From: Rhodoblastus sphagnicola
GTDB taxonomy: Bacteria; Pseudomonadota; Alphaproteobacteria; Rhizobiales; Beijerinckiaceae
Length of the DNA stretch: 64,000 nt
Direction of reading: 5' to 3'
Assembly (NCBI RefSeq): GCF_002937075.1
Contig: NZ_NHSJ01000123.1
Span: 1-64,000 of the forward strand
Below the pieces are notes generated by a model, which did not search any database, was not told the origin of the DNA, and saw only the letters and a list, made by a program, of their open reading frames with translations. The translations under genes were made by a program, and so were the position numbers. The number at the start of each line of letters is the position of its first letter. Positions within the stretch are counted from its first letter, which is position 1. Shown in pieces: positions 16,560-24,881 of this stretch.

Positions 16560-18626
16560 TCAAGCCGCGCCCAATTGCGTGGCGCGCCGCCGCAATCTTT
16601 CGGCCTCGACCGCCGCCTCGGCGCAGCGCAACCGCAGGGCGGCGAAGGCGTCGCTCTCGTCGGGCGCGGACGCGCAGCTCGGCGGCGGCTGCGCGCAATC
16701 CGGGCGTAATTGCGCCAGCACGGCGGCGCGGGTGTCGTCCAGAAGCGCGGCGCAGGCGCGCGCGTCGAGTTCGGCGATGCGGTTGCGGATCAGCAGCCGG
16801 ATGGTGACGATCTGCGCGGCGGTGAAATAGGCTTGCGCGATCAGCTTGCTGTAGCTCGGCCAGAAATTTTCCGCCCCGGGATTTTTGCGCGCCAGCCTGG
16901 ACGATTCGCCAAGGGCGGAAAGACTCTCGATCAGGGCTTTCCGCGCCAGGCGGTAATCCTGCACCGCCACGTCCCAGCGCAGCGCCTTGTCCGCGTAGGT
17001 CGCGAGCCGGCGCAAAAAGGCGCTCGCCAGCGCGCCCGCGCTGTAGCGCTCGTAATTGGGCAGCAGGAAATTGAACAGGAAGGCGACGCCGGCGCCGATG
17101 ACGGTGTCGATCAGGCGCGACGCCACCGGCGCGGTCTCGCCGGGATCGAGCAGGTGCAGGCCGAGCAGCGCCATCACCGAGGCCGCGACCGAGGTGAGGC
17201 GATAATCGACGCGGCCGAAGGAATGGGCGATTCCCACCGCCGAGAGTTGCGCGAACAGCAGCAGCGGTTTCGAACCGAACCACAGCAGCGCGCCGGCGAT
17301 GGCGCAGCCCACCACCGAGCCGAACAGCCGCTGGTCGCGGCGCTGCGTGGTGGCGCTGTAGCTCGCGCGCATGATCACGGCGATGGTGAGCAGAATCCAG
17401 TTGCCGTTACGCAGCATGGGCGAAATCGTGATCAGCGCATAGCCGCAGGCCAGCGCCGCCGACAGCCGCAGCGCGTGGCGGAACACCGGCGAGTCCCAGC
17501 GCAGTTCGGCGATCACCGGCGCCAGCGACACCCGCAGCGGCGGCGCGAATTTGCGCAGATCGAGGCCGGCCACCGCCTTTTCCGCTTCGGCAAAGCTGGA
17601 GACCACCGAGGGGATGCGGGCGAGATGGTTGAGCACGAAGGCGAGGCGGGCGCGGGTCATGCGCGCGGCGCGCAGCAGGCGGGGATCGCCGGGGTCGAGC
17701 CGGGCGATCGCCTCGGCCAGCTTGTCCAGCGCGGCGGCGTGATCGGGAAAGCTCGGCTCGCGCCCGGCGATCAGCAGGTCGAGCGAAAGCGCGTCCAGAT
17801 CCTCGGCGACGCCGCGCAAAAAACCTTCCACGCGGGCGGCGATGTCCGATTGCGCCGCCGCCAGCCGCAGCGGCGCGTGGTCGGCCATGGTCGAGATCAT
17901 GCCGTCGAAAGCTTCGAGCAGGACCGCGAGCGCCGCGATCAGCCGCGCGCCGGATTCGGGATTTGCGGCTTGGACGCTGAGGCTGCGCGCGGTCTGGAGA
18001 TGGTCGGAAAAGCTGGCCTGCTGCTCCACCACCTTCAAACAGGCCGCGCCTTCGTCGGCGCCCGGCCGGTAAAAGTCGGCCATGCGGCGCAGGAACGTGG
18101 CGAATTCCCGGATCAGCTCCGCCAGCATCACCCGCCGGCCGGAGGCGTCGAGCAGCCGGGTCAGGCCGAGCGCGATGGGGATGTAGAGCGCGCCGCCCAG
18201 CGCGATCATGCCGCAGAACGCCAGCTTGTCGCCGGGCGCGCCCAGCGTGAACACCATGGCGAGCAGGGTCAGGATCGACAGCGGAATGGCCCAGCGGCCC
18301 CAGGCGATTTGCAGGCCGGCGACAAAACCGATGACGATCACGGCCGAAGCCTCCAGCGCCACGCTGCCGTCGGCCAGCGCCGTGAGCAGCGCGCTCGCGA
18401 CGGCGCTGCACCAGCACACCGGCAGGATGCGGATTTTTGCCGAAAGCGGGGAGGGCGTGTCGCCGACCGAGACGCAGAGCGCGCCGGAAGCGGCGGCCAG
18501 GGCGGCGTCGAAACCCGCCAGCAGGCCGAAGGCGAGTCCGACCAGCAGCACGCCGAGCGCGACCGCATAGCCGTTGAGGATATGCTGGCCGAGCAGATAT
18601 TTGAACAGGGACGGCGGGATGCGCAT
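16560..18626 (-). CDS. FUSC family membrane protein (aromatic acid/efflux type)
   Basis: 688 residues. Two clusters of membrane helices (about residues 15-175 and 385-530) are separated by a cytoplasmic helical region, the arrangement of YccS/AaeB-like FUSC proteins. It probably exports organic acids; the substrate is unknown. The start [13 protein letters not shown] overlaps the aroQ stop by one base (TGATG), so translation is coupled to aroQ. An upstream start would run far into aroQ and is less likely. Confidence 0.87.
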   Translation of the reverse strand: MRIPPSLFKYLLGQHILNGYAVALGVLLVGLAFGLLAGFDAALAAASGALCVSVGDTPSPLSAKIRILPVCWCSAVASALLTALADGSVALEASAVIVIGFVAGLQIAWGRWAIPLSILTLLAMVFTLGAPGDKLAFCGMIALGGALYIPIALGLTRLLDASGRRVMLAELIREFATFLRRMADFYRPGADEGAACLKVVEQQASFSDHLQTARSLSVQAANPESGARLIAALAVLLEAFDGMISTMADHAPLRLAAAQSDIAARVEGFLRGVAEDLDALSLDLLIAGREPSFPDHAAALDKLAEAIARLDPGDPRLLRAARMTRARLAFVLNHLARIPSVVSSFAEAEKAVAGLDLRKFAPPLRVSLAPVIAELRWDSPVFRHALRLSAALACGYALITISPMLRNGNWILLTIAVIMRASYSATTQRRDQRLFGSVVGCAIAGALLWFGSKPLLLFAQLSAVGIAHSFGRVDYRLTSVAASVMALLGLHLLDPGETAPVASRLIDTVIGAGVAFLFNFLLPNYERYSAGALASAFLRRLATYADKALRWDVAVQDYRLARKALIESLSALGESSRLARKNPGAENFWPSYSKLIAQAYFTAAQIVTIRLLIRNRIAELDARACAALLDDTRAAVLAQLRPDCAQPPPSCASAPDESDAFAALRLRCAEAAVEAERLRRRATQLGAA

Positions 18627-19063
18627 CAGGCCAGCAGGCTCGCGAGCCGGCGCAGCGCCAGCAGGTAGCCCTGCGTGCCGCAACCGGCGATCACGCCGTC
18701 GGCGCGGCGCGAGACATAGGAGTGATGGCGGAACTCCTCGCGCTTGTGGATGTTGGAAATGTGAACCTCGATCACCGGGCCTTCGTAGGCGCAGAGCGCG
18801 TCGAGCAGGGCCACGGACGTATGGCTGTAGCCGGCGGGGTTGATGACGACGCCTCCCGCCTTGCCGCGCGCCTCATGGATCCAGTCGATCAGCTCATATT
18901 CGCGATTGGTCTGGCGGAAGTCGAGTTCGAGGCCGAGATCCCGCGCCAAATCCGAGCAGGCGCGCTTCACATCGTCGAGCGTTTCCGCTCCGTAGATATG
19001 GGGCTCGCGCTGGCCGAGCAGGTTCAGGTTCGGGCCGTTCAGCAGGAAAACGAGGCGGCTCAT
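18626..19063 (-). CDS. aroQ: 3-dehydroquinate dehydratase, type II
   Basis: Third step of the shikimate pathway (3-dehydroquinate to 3-dehydroshikimate), cytosolic dodecamer. 145 residues, normal length. Motifs: [19 protein letters not shown] with the catalytic Tyr, [16 protein letters not shown], and [20 protein letters not shown]. The start MSRLVFLL fits the family; upstream in-frame codons lack homology and no strong Shine-Dalgarno is visible. In many Rhizobiales aroQ precedes accB-accC; here it is coupled to a FUSC gene instead. Confidence 0.97.
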   Translation of the reverse strand: MSRLVFLLNGPNLNLLGQREPHIYGAETLDDVKRACSDLARDLGLELDFRQTNREYELIDWIHEARGKAGGVVINPAGYSHTSVALLDALCAYEGPVIEVHISNIHKREEFRHHSYVSRRADGVIAGCGTQGYLLALRRLASLLA

Positions 19064-19496
19064 GGGGGAGGGTTCCGGAGCAAGATGCGGGCAAGGACAA
19101 GGCCAAACGAAGCCAAGCCCTTGCGAAGGCGAAGAAAAAACATCGATTGCGGTCATTGCCGAATTGCAATCGCACCGCAAGCGTGACAGAGCTTATTGCA
19201 CTGATTATCAACGGCAGGATAGGCGCGCCCGGGAGCATGGAGCAAGAGCGTCGATTCTGCTGGCCCAAGCCGCGTTAAAACCCAAGTCGCGTTAAAATCC
19301 AAAACGCGTTAAAATCAAAAGCGCGGCAAAATCAAGGTGCGAGTGTTCGGAGCGAGTCAGATTCGCGTCGTAAGGTTGACGATGCAATCCTGTCAGTCGC
19401 CCTTGCACGTCACGGCGAATTTGTGCAGGTTCTGTCATTAAAGAGACGTTTACCTCAATGAATCAGGGCGCGACCCCGGCGCCGAGGGCGAAAGCA
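19064..19496. other. Intergenic region between aroQ and XRE regulator
   Basis: About 430 bp between divergent genes. It holds the tandem 17-bp repeats at 19271-19338 and must contain promoters for both genes, although I cannot define them. No gene is supported. Confidence 0.6.
19271..19338. repeat. Four tandem 17-bp direct repeats
   Basis: Four head-to-tail units at 19271, 19288, 19305 and 19322, consensus CGCGTTAAAATCMAAAN. The first three share CGCGTTAAAA exactly; the fourth is CGCGGCAAAA. They lie about 160 bp before the XRE regulator. Exact 17-bp spacing could place protein-binding sites at regular helical phase, or could be simple slippage. Confidence 0.85.
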
Positions 19497-19967
19497 ATGG
19501 CGAATCAAATCGATCAGGAAATCGGCGTGCGTTTACGCCGCAGGCGTGAGGCGCTTGGCCTGAGTTGCGCCACCGTCGCAACGGCTCTGAACCTCGACAT
19601 GGAGGCGATCGAGGCCTTCGAATCCGGCGAGCGGCGCATGAGCGCCCGGCAATTGCAACAATTGTGCGGCGTGCTCGACGCGCCGCCGTCCTGCTTCCTG
19701 GTGGCGGACGACGACTTCACGGCGCCGGGAGGCCGTCCCGGCGAACGCGACGCGCTGCTCAGCGACGCGCATCGGCTCTATCGGGCGTTCTTCCAGATCC
19801 AGAGTCCGGAACTGCGCGGCGTGCTCGCCGATCTCGCCGAATCCTTCGCCAAGGGCGGACGTTCGCCGGAACTGGTCGAGGCGGCGCAATTGCTGCGTCC
19901 CGCCAACGACCTCGACAGCAATATCGCGCAGCTCCGCGCCTTCCGGAACGGCCCCTGGTCGAACTAA
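19497..19967 (+). CDS. XRE-family helix-turn-helix regulator
   Basis: 156 residues. An XRE-type DNA-binding domain spans residues 10-62 (VRLRRRREALGL, then TVATALNLDMEAIEAFESGE). The C-terminal helical region, LYRAFFQIQSPELRGVLADL, resembles that of SinR-like alphaproteobacterial regulators. The start is chosen at MANQIDQE, with GAGG nine bases upstream; ATG 19458 is an alternative. Its likely binding region contains the 17-bp repeats, though that link is inference. Confidence 0.85.
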   Translation: MANQIDQEIGVRLRRRREALGLSCATVATALNLDMEAIEAFESGERRMSARQLQQLCGVLDAPPSCFLVADDDFTAPGGRPGERDALLSDAHRLYRAFFQIQSPELRGVLADLAESFAKGGRSPELVEAAQLLRPANDLDSNIAQLRAFRNGPWSN

Positions 19968-19971
19968 GGGC

Positions 19972-20014
19972 GCATCCCGCAAAAGTGGACGCCGGTTTTG
20001 CGAAAAGGATACGC
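19972..20014. repeat. Rhizobial intergenic palindrome, AAAAGTGG/CCGGTTTT type
   Basis: Imperfect palindrome with core AAAAGTGGACGCCGGTTTT directly after the XRE stop codon. Related copies in this window lie at 28074-28120, 42021-42068 and 61544-61590. Such elements are widespread in Rhizobiales genomes. Confidence 0.75.
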
Positions 20015-20025
20015 GTTTTCAAAGG

Positions 20026-20073
20026 ACTCGAGAGCCTTCCCCGCTTCAAGCGACGCGGGGAAGGCTCTCGAGT
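20026..20073. terminator. Strong hairpin between convergent XRE gene and cobU
   Basis: Perfect 19-bp stem (20026-20044 with 20055-20073) and 10-base loop, followed by TTTC on the plus strand and by CCTTTG on the minus strand. It can act as a bidirectional terminator. The core TTCCCCGCTTCA recurs in the palindrome before nupC at 62962-62997. Confidence 0.7.
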
Positions 20074-20084
20074 TTCAGGCGGCG

Positions 20085-20588
20085 TTATTTTAACTGTAGC
20101 GGCAGTCCGGCGGCGACGAAGAAGACTCTTCCGCAGGCGGCCGCGATCCTCTGGTTGACGAGACCCTGGGCGTCGCGGAAATCGTTGCCGAGTCGGGTCT
20201 CCGGCGCCACGCCGAGGCCCAGTTCGTTGGAAATGGCCACGATTTCGCCCGGCGCCGCCGCAACCGCCTCGCCGAGGCGCCCGGTTTCCAGCGCAAAATC
20301 CCGGTTCCGAAAGAACAGATTGGACAGCCACAGCGTCAGGCAGTCGATCACCACGATCCGGTCCGGCGCGGCGATGCGCCGCAGCAGGCGGGCGAGATCA
20401 GTCTCCTCCTCGAACACGGTCCAGTCGTCGCCGCGCTCGGCGCGGTGGCGGGCGATGCGTTGCGCCATCGAGCCGTCGAGCGCCGGCGCCGTGACGATCA
20501 TGAATTTCTTGAGGCCGGACCTGTGCGCGAGGCCCAGCGCATGGCCGGTCTTGCCGGAGCGCGCCCCGCCGAGAACGAGCGTCGCCAT
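20085..20588 (-). CDS. cobU: Adenosylcobinamide kinase/adenosylcobinamide-phosphate guanylyltransferase
   Basis: Bifunctional enzyme that phosphorylates adenosylcobinamide and then attaches GMP to give AdoCbi-GDP, late in cobalamin assembly. 167 residues. P-loop GGARSGKT (7-14), the guanylylated His region RIARHRAERGDDW, and DCLTLWLSNL are present. No other cobalamin gene is in the window. Its ATG overlaps the mipZ stop by one base (TGATG). Often named cobP in alphaproteobacteria. Confidence 0.95.
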   Translation of the reverse strand: MATLVLGGARSGKTGHALGLAHRSGLKKFMIVTAPALDGSMAQRIARHRAERGDDWTVFEEETDLARLLRRIAAPDRIVVIDCLTLWLSNLFFRNRDFALETGRLGEAVAAAPGEIVAISNELGLGVAPETRLGNDFRDAQGLVNQRIAAACGRVFFVAAGLPLQLK

Positions 20589-21502
20589 CAGCCGCCGCTC
20601 TTCAATTCGCGATAATAAGACGAGATCGACTCAAACCAGACGTGGCGCGCCTCAAGATAATCCGCGCCGGCGACGCGGGCGGGCAGCCTGAGGTCGCTGA
20701 CCAGCATCTCGATTTCCCGCCGCGCCGTCTGTTGCGATGGCGTCAGCTGGTGGTTGGCCTCCTCGATGGCGTCCAGCGCGGTCAGGCCGATCGGGAACAG
20801 TTCGCGGAAGATCACCCGGTCGCGCAGTCCGTCGGCGACGCGGAACTGCAATTCCACCGCGAGCTTGCGCAGGGCCTGATCGACCTGGCGCGCATTGTTG
20901 GAGTGCAGCGCCGCGATGCGGTTGCGCACCAGCACCCAGTCGATCAGGCCATTGTCGACGAGTCGGCGTTTCCGACGCGCCTCCAGCACGATTTCGGCAT
21001 ATTGCGCCACCTGGCCGCGATGGGCGCGGTCGTGATGCACGCGCGACAGCACATCCATGTCGATGAAGCTGTCGTTCATCGGAGAAATCAGCGTGTCGGC
21101 CAGCGAATGGGCCAGCCGCATCAGATAGGTGTCGCTGGCCGGGGTGTCGATCACCACGAATTCGAAGGCATGCTCGACCTCGCCGATGGCTTCGGCGAAG
21201 GCGGCGAACTCAGCCGATTCATTGTCATTGGCGTTGTCGCCGCGGACATGGTCGAGGGCGAAATGGCGCGGCAGTTCCACGTCATAGGGCGCGCCGCGGG
21301 CGAAGGAGGCGCGATTCTCGAAGAATCGCGTCAGGCTGCGCTGGCGCGTGTCGAGGTCGATGGTCGCCAGACGATAGCCGGCCTTGAGCAGCGCCACCGA
21401 CAGGTGGATCGACAAGGTGGACTTGCCAACGCCGCCCTTTTCATTGGCGACGACGATGACGTGGGCTGGGCGCAGGTCCGGCGCTTCGGCGTCAAAACTC
21501 AT
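20588..21502 (-). CDS. mipZ: Cell-division positioning ATPase MipZ
   Basis: ParA/MinD-family ATPase that binds ParB near the origin and inhibits FtsZ assembly, placing the division site at midcell in alphaproteobacteria lacking MinCD. 304 residues. The deviant Walker A KGGVGKST lies at 22-29; the MipZ-type DLDTRQRSLTRFFENR and VIDTPASDTYLMRLAHS are present. Translation is coupled to cobU downstream, an odd functional pairing that may only reflect compact gene order. Confidence 0.95.
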   Translation of the reverse strand: MSFDAEAPDLRPAHVIVVANEKGGVGKSTLSIHLSVALLKAGYRLATIDLDTRQRSLTRFFENRASFARGAPYDVELPRHFALDHVRGDNANDNESAEFAAFAEAIGEVEHAFEFVVIDTPASDTYLMRLAHSLADTLISPMNDSFIDMDVLSRVHHDRAHRGQVAQYAEIVLEARRKRRLVDNGLIDWVLVRNRIAALHSNNARQVDQALRKLAVELQFRVADGLRDRVIFRELFPIGLTALDAIEEANHQLTPSQQTARREIEMLVSDLRLPARVAGADYLEARHVWFESISSYYRELKSGG

Positions 21503-21586
21503 AAGGCGCTCATAAGGGGCGGAGTCTGGGCCGACTCAACGCACGGTAAAGGAGTTAACGTTGATTAACCTTTATGCGCGCGCCCC

Positions 21587-22837
21587 TCAAGCCGAATATA
21601 TCCAGTTCTGGCGCGCCATCAGGCCTCTGGAGGGCGTCAGGCGCAGCGCGAGATCGCGGGCGAAGGCCGGCGCGCCGGCCATGTGGTAGATTTTTCCCTG
21701 GGCGCGCGAGGCCTGCTGGATCGCGCTGGCGCGGGGCAGGCGCGCGGCCGAATATTGCGCGAGCGCCTTGCCGGGATCCTTGCCGAATTCGAGAAAGGCC
21801 AGCGTCAGCGCCGCCGAATCCTCGACCGCCTGGGCCGCGCCCTGCGCCAGATAGGGCAGCATGGGATGGGCGGCGTCGCCGAGCAAACCCGTGCGCCCGC
21901 GCGCGTAAGACTCGAGCGGCGGGCGGTCGAACAGCGGCCAGCGCAGCCAGTGCTCCGGCGCGGACAAAAGCTCTCGCGCCTCGCCACACCAGTCCTTGAA
22001 CCGTTCGAGCAGGAAGCGGCGGTCGCCGGACTGGTCCCAGAACTGGCCGCTTTCGCCCGATGGCGCCTCGGAGCCGCCGCCGCGCCACTCGTCCTCGACC
22101 AGGGCGACGATATTGACGATGGCGCAGCCGCGCAGCGGGTAATGCACGATATGGGCCTTTTCCCCGAGCCAGAGGTTCGACGCCGGCGCGCTGAAGGCCG
22201 GCGGCAGGTCGGTGGCGGGGATCAAGGCCCGCCAGGCGGTGTGGCCGGTGAAATTGGCCTTGTCGATGCGCGGGTCGTGCAGCCGCGACCGCACCACCGA
22301 GCGCACCCCGTCGGCGCCGATCAGGGCCGCGCCCGAGGCGCGATGGGTTTCGTCCTGGCTGCGGTAGGTGACGGCCACCCCCTGCTCGTCCTGGACGAAT
22401 CCCGTCAGGGTCGCGTCATTGCGGATCTCGATCAGGCTGTTTTGCCGCGCCAGCTCCACCAGGGCGGAGAGCAGGTCGGCGCGATGGACGTTGAGATAGG
22501 GCGCTTCCCAGCGTTTTTCGGCGTCGTCGAGGCGCAGGCGGGCGAGACCGGCGCCGTCGCGGCCCCGGCGGATGCGGATCTCGGTCGGCGCCACCGCCAG
22601 TCCGTCGAGAAACTCCAGCGCGCCATAGTCGCGCAGGATGCGGGTGGCGTTGGGGGCGAGTTGCAATCCGGCGCCGACCTCGCGGAAGGCGGGCGCGCGC
22701 TCCAGCACCAGCGAGCGCCGGCCGACCCGAGCCAGCCCCAGCGCGGCGCACAGGCCGCCGACGCCGCCGCCGGCGATGACAATGGGCGAGGAGTCCACGC
22801 GCTGGCCGTTCAGGCGGCCTTGGGCGTCACTTCGCAT
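21587..22837 (-). CDS. FAD-dependent monooxygenase (salicylate hydroxylase-like)
   Basis: 416 residues, PHBH/UbiH superfamily. Rossmann FAD motif GGGVGGLCAALGLARVG near residue 23, second FAD motif GLLGDAAHPMLPYLAQGAAQ around 300. Such proteins hydroxylate aromatic rings with NAD(P)H and oxygen; the substrate is not determined. The chosen ATG overlaps the zinc-finger gene by 28 bp. A GTG at 22798 would avoid the overlap and still include the FAD motif. Confidence 0.88.
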   Translation of the reverse strand: MRSDAQGRLNGQRVDSSPIVIAGGGVGGLCAALGLARVGRRSLVLERAPAFREVGAGLQLAPNATRILRDYGALEFLDGLAVAPTEIRIRRGRDGAGLARLRLDDAEKRWEAPYLNVHRADLLSALVELARQNSLIEIRNDATLTGFVQDEQGVAVTYRSQDETHRASGAALIGADGVRSVVRSRLHDPRIDKANFTGHTAWRALIPATDLPPAFSAPASNLWLGEKAHIVHYPLRGCAIVNIVALVEDEWRGGGSEAPSGESGQFWDQSGDRRFLLERFKDWCGEARELLSAPEHWLRWPLFDRPPLESYARGRTGLLGDAAHPMLPYLAQGAAQAVEDSAALTLAFLEFGKDPGKALAQYSAARLPRASAIQQASRAQGKIYHMAGAPAFARDLALRLTPSRGLMARQNWIYSA

Positions 22838-23052
22838 TCCGCCGGCTCGGAATGGCCGTGGAGCGCCGCGTCATAAACGTAACGGGTCGAGCAATAGGGG
22901 CACAAAGCCTCGGTATCGCCGCCCATGTCGATATAGATATGGGGATGGTCGAACGGCGGCAGCGCGCCGATGCACATGAATTCCCTGGCGCCGACCCGGA
23001 TGGTCGCCAGGCCCGGCTGGTTGTGGAAATGCGGAATGGCGTGGTCGGACAT
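22810..23052 (-). CDS. Zinc-finger domain protein (zf-CHCC, NDUFS6-like)
   Basis: 80 residues. The metal site is formed by Cys27, His36/His38, and CPYCSTRYVYD, matching the zf-CHCC family related to mitochondrial complex I subunit NDUFS6. In alphaproteobacteria this small protein is common and often next to an FAD monooxygenase, as here. A role in complex I is by family analogy only. AAGGA before the ATG is the ribosome binding site. Confidence 0.88.
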   Translation of the reverse strand: MSDHAIPHFHNQPGLATIRVGAREFMCIGALPPFDHPHIYIDMGGDTEALCPYCSTRYVYDAALHGHSEPAECEVTPKAA

Positions 23053-23060
23053 GTGGCGAT

Positions 23061-23092
23061 CCTTGGAGGGGCGATACCTTGGAGGGGCGATC
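23061..23092. repeat. Tandem 16-bp duplication before zinc-finger gene
   Basis: CCTTGGAGGGGCGATA and CCTTGGAGGGGCGATC lie head to tail. On the minus strand each carries CCAAGG, so the segment just before the zinc-finger start has been duplicated, including Shine-Dalgarno-like bases. Confidence 0.8.
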
Positions 23093-23186
23093 CCTGATTC
23101 CGGGGTGCGGCGTCGCGCCGCACAGGGCGCGCACCATAATCAACACGTCGCGCCTTGGGTAGAGGGGCGGGCGACGGAACGCCTCG

Positions 23187-23819
23187 TCATAACGGCTCGT
23201 GCGCTTCCCGCTTGCGCCGCAAATGATTGACAAGGCCGATGGTGACATTGGCCACCGCGGAAATGGACGGCCCCTGCACGCGCTTGGCGTATTTGACGAC
23301 GAGGTCGCGAACGCCGCGTCCCTCGCCCGGTTGCTTGTCGCCGTACCAGACCCGGGTCTGAAGCTCGCGCAACTCGATTCCGAGTCGTTCGGGCGACGAC
23401 ACCGGGACGTTCACGGTCGCCGTCAGATAGGCGTACTCATCCTCGGTCAGGCTCTGGGCGCCGATCCGATGCCCGATCTCCCGCTTGATCACATAGAAGA
23501 ACTCGTCCTTGTCGGTGTTGTAGATGGCGCAAATGTTCGCCGCCACGACCTCGTGGCGGAAAGGCTTGCGCACTTCGTCCACCAGGAACAGCACATCCAC
23601 GATATGCTGGGACAGATCGTTGCGGACGATCTCGCGTTTGCGGCTCTTGAAGGCGATGGCGTAATCCAGATATTTCAATCTGTTGTTTGATAATTCTTCC
23701 CTAAGGGCGTCCATGTGCGCGTTGCACTTGTCCTGGATGTCCGGCGCGACCGCGCGTCCCGTGGTAAAAGTCTGGAATATGCCGGACAGTTTTTGGGCTT
23801 CGGCTATTTCTGATGTCAT
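23187..23819 (-). CDS. Conserved-looking hypothetical protein
   Basis: 210 residues, predicted soluble and alpha-helical, without signal peptide or membrane segment. GAGGATC about nine bases before the ATG supports the start. Visible stretches such as VVAANICAIYNTDKDEFFYV and ending NHLRRKREAHEPL match no family I recognise. It is flanked by the zinc-finger gene and a divergent alpha/beta hydrolase. Confidence 0.65.
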   Translation of the reverse strand: MTSEIAEAQKLSGIFQTFTTGRAVAPDIQDKCNAHMDALREELSNNRLKYLDYAIAFKSRKREIVRNDLSQHIVDVLFLVDEVRKPFRHEVVAANICAIYNTDKDEFFYVIKREIGHRIGAQSLTEDEYAYLTATVNVPVSSPERLGIELRELQTRVWYGDKQPGEGRGVRDLVVKYAKRVQGPSISAVANVTIGLVNHLRRKREAHEPL

Positions 23820-24019
23820 TTGGCGTGATCCTCAACCAAATAATGCTACGCCATTTCTCGCGATTGCGCGCCTGCGCGGCGCCCCATGTTACTCCGAAAT
23901 TCCGTCGGCAAAAACCGCTAGCGCCTGCGACAGCAGCGCGCGGCCCAAGACGCCGCGCTCTGGCGTTCCGGCGCCGCCGTCTGTATCGTTCCGCGCGCGG
24001 GCTGATCGGGAGCCGGTCG

Positions 24020-24826
24020 ATGAAAGTGTTGGGAATGCTGGAATTTCTGTCCGATGGCGTGCGGATCGCCTATCTCGATTTCCCGCCGGAGGGGGCGGCG
24101 GGCCAGACAGACCGTCACAAGACGCCGGTGCTGCTGATCCACGGCTTCGCCTCCAATCACGGCGTCAACTGGCTGTTTCCGCAATGGGTCAAGACGCTGA
24201 CGCAAGCGGGCCGGCGCGTGATCGTGTTCGACAATCGCGGCCATGGCCGCAGCGAAAAGCTTTACGAGCCGGAGGCCTACCGGCCCCAGACCATGGCCGG
24301 CGACGCCGCCCGGTTGCTGGATCATCTGGGAATCGCCCGCGCCGATGTGATGGGCTATTCGATGGGGGGGCGCATCGCCGCGCATCTGGCGCTGGCCGCG
24401 CCGGAAAAAATTCGCGGCCTGATTCTGGCCGGGATCGGCATCCATCTCATCGACGACGACGGCCCGCCGTCGGGCGTCGCCGAGGCCATGGAGGCCTCGT
24501 CGCTGGAGGATCTGACCGATCCCAAGCAGCGCATGTTCCGCGCCTTCGCCGATTCGACGCGCAGCGACCGGCGCGCGCTCGCCGCCTGCATTCGCGGCTC
24601 GCGCCGCGCCATGACGGTCGAGGAGATCGGCGCCGTCGCGCAGCCGACCCTGATCTGCGTCGGATCGGAGGACGATATCGCCGGCGATCCGCTGGCGCTG
24701 GCCGCGCTGATGCGCGACGCCCGCGCGCTGGTCATTCCCGGGCGCGACCACAACCGCGCCGTGGGCGACAAACTGTTCAAGGAGGGCGTGCTGGCCTTCC
24801 TGGAGAGTTTGCAACCCGCCGTTTAG
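24020..24826 (+). CDS. Alpha/beta hydrolase
   Basis: 268 residues. Catalytic elements: oxyanion HGFASN, nucleophile elbow GYSMGG, acid in CVGSEDDIAGD and His in IPGRDHNRAVGD. The substrate is unknown. The start at MKVLGMLEF is preferred because GGGAG lies just upstream and the preceding in-frame codons look non-coding. In Rhizobiales this hydrolase is often just upstream of cysE, as here, with only 55 bp between. Confidence 0.9.
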   Translation: MKVLGMLEFLSDGVRIAYLDFPPEGAAGQTDRHKTPVLLIHGFASNHGVNWLFPQWVKTLTQAGRRVIVFDNRGHGRSEKLYEPEAYRPQTMAGDAARLLDHLGIARADVMGYSMGGRIAAHLALAAPEKIRGLILAGIGIHLIDDDGPPSGVAEAMEASSLEDLTDPKQRMFRAFADSTRSDRRALAACIRGSRRAMTVEEIGAVAQPTLICVGSEDDIAGDPLALAALMRDARALVIPGRDHNRAVGDKLFKEGVLAFLESLQPAV

Positions 24827-24881
24827 CTCCTATGTGTTAAGCCAGACCGTCGCCGGCCTCCGGGCCATCGAGGAGAAACAG

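Noticed and set aside
19271-19338. Possible CRISPR array or plasmid origin
   Set aside because: 17-bp units without spacers; no replication initiator gene nearby, so iterons of an origin are not supported.
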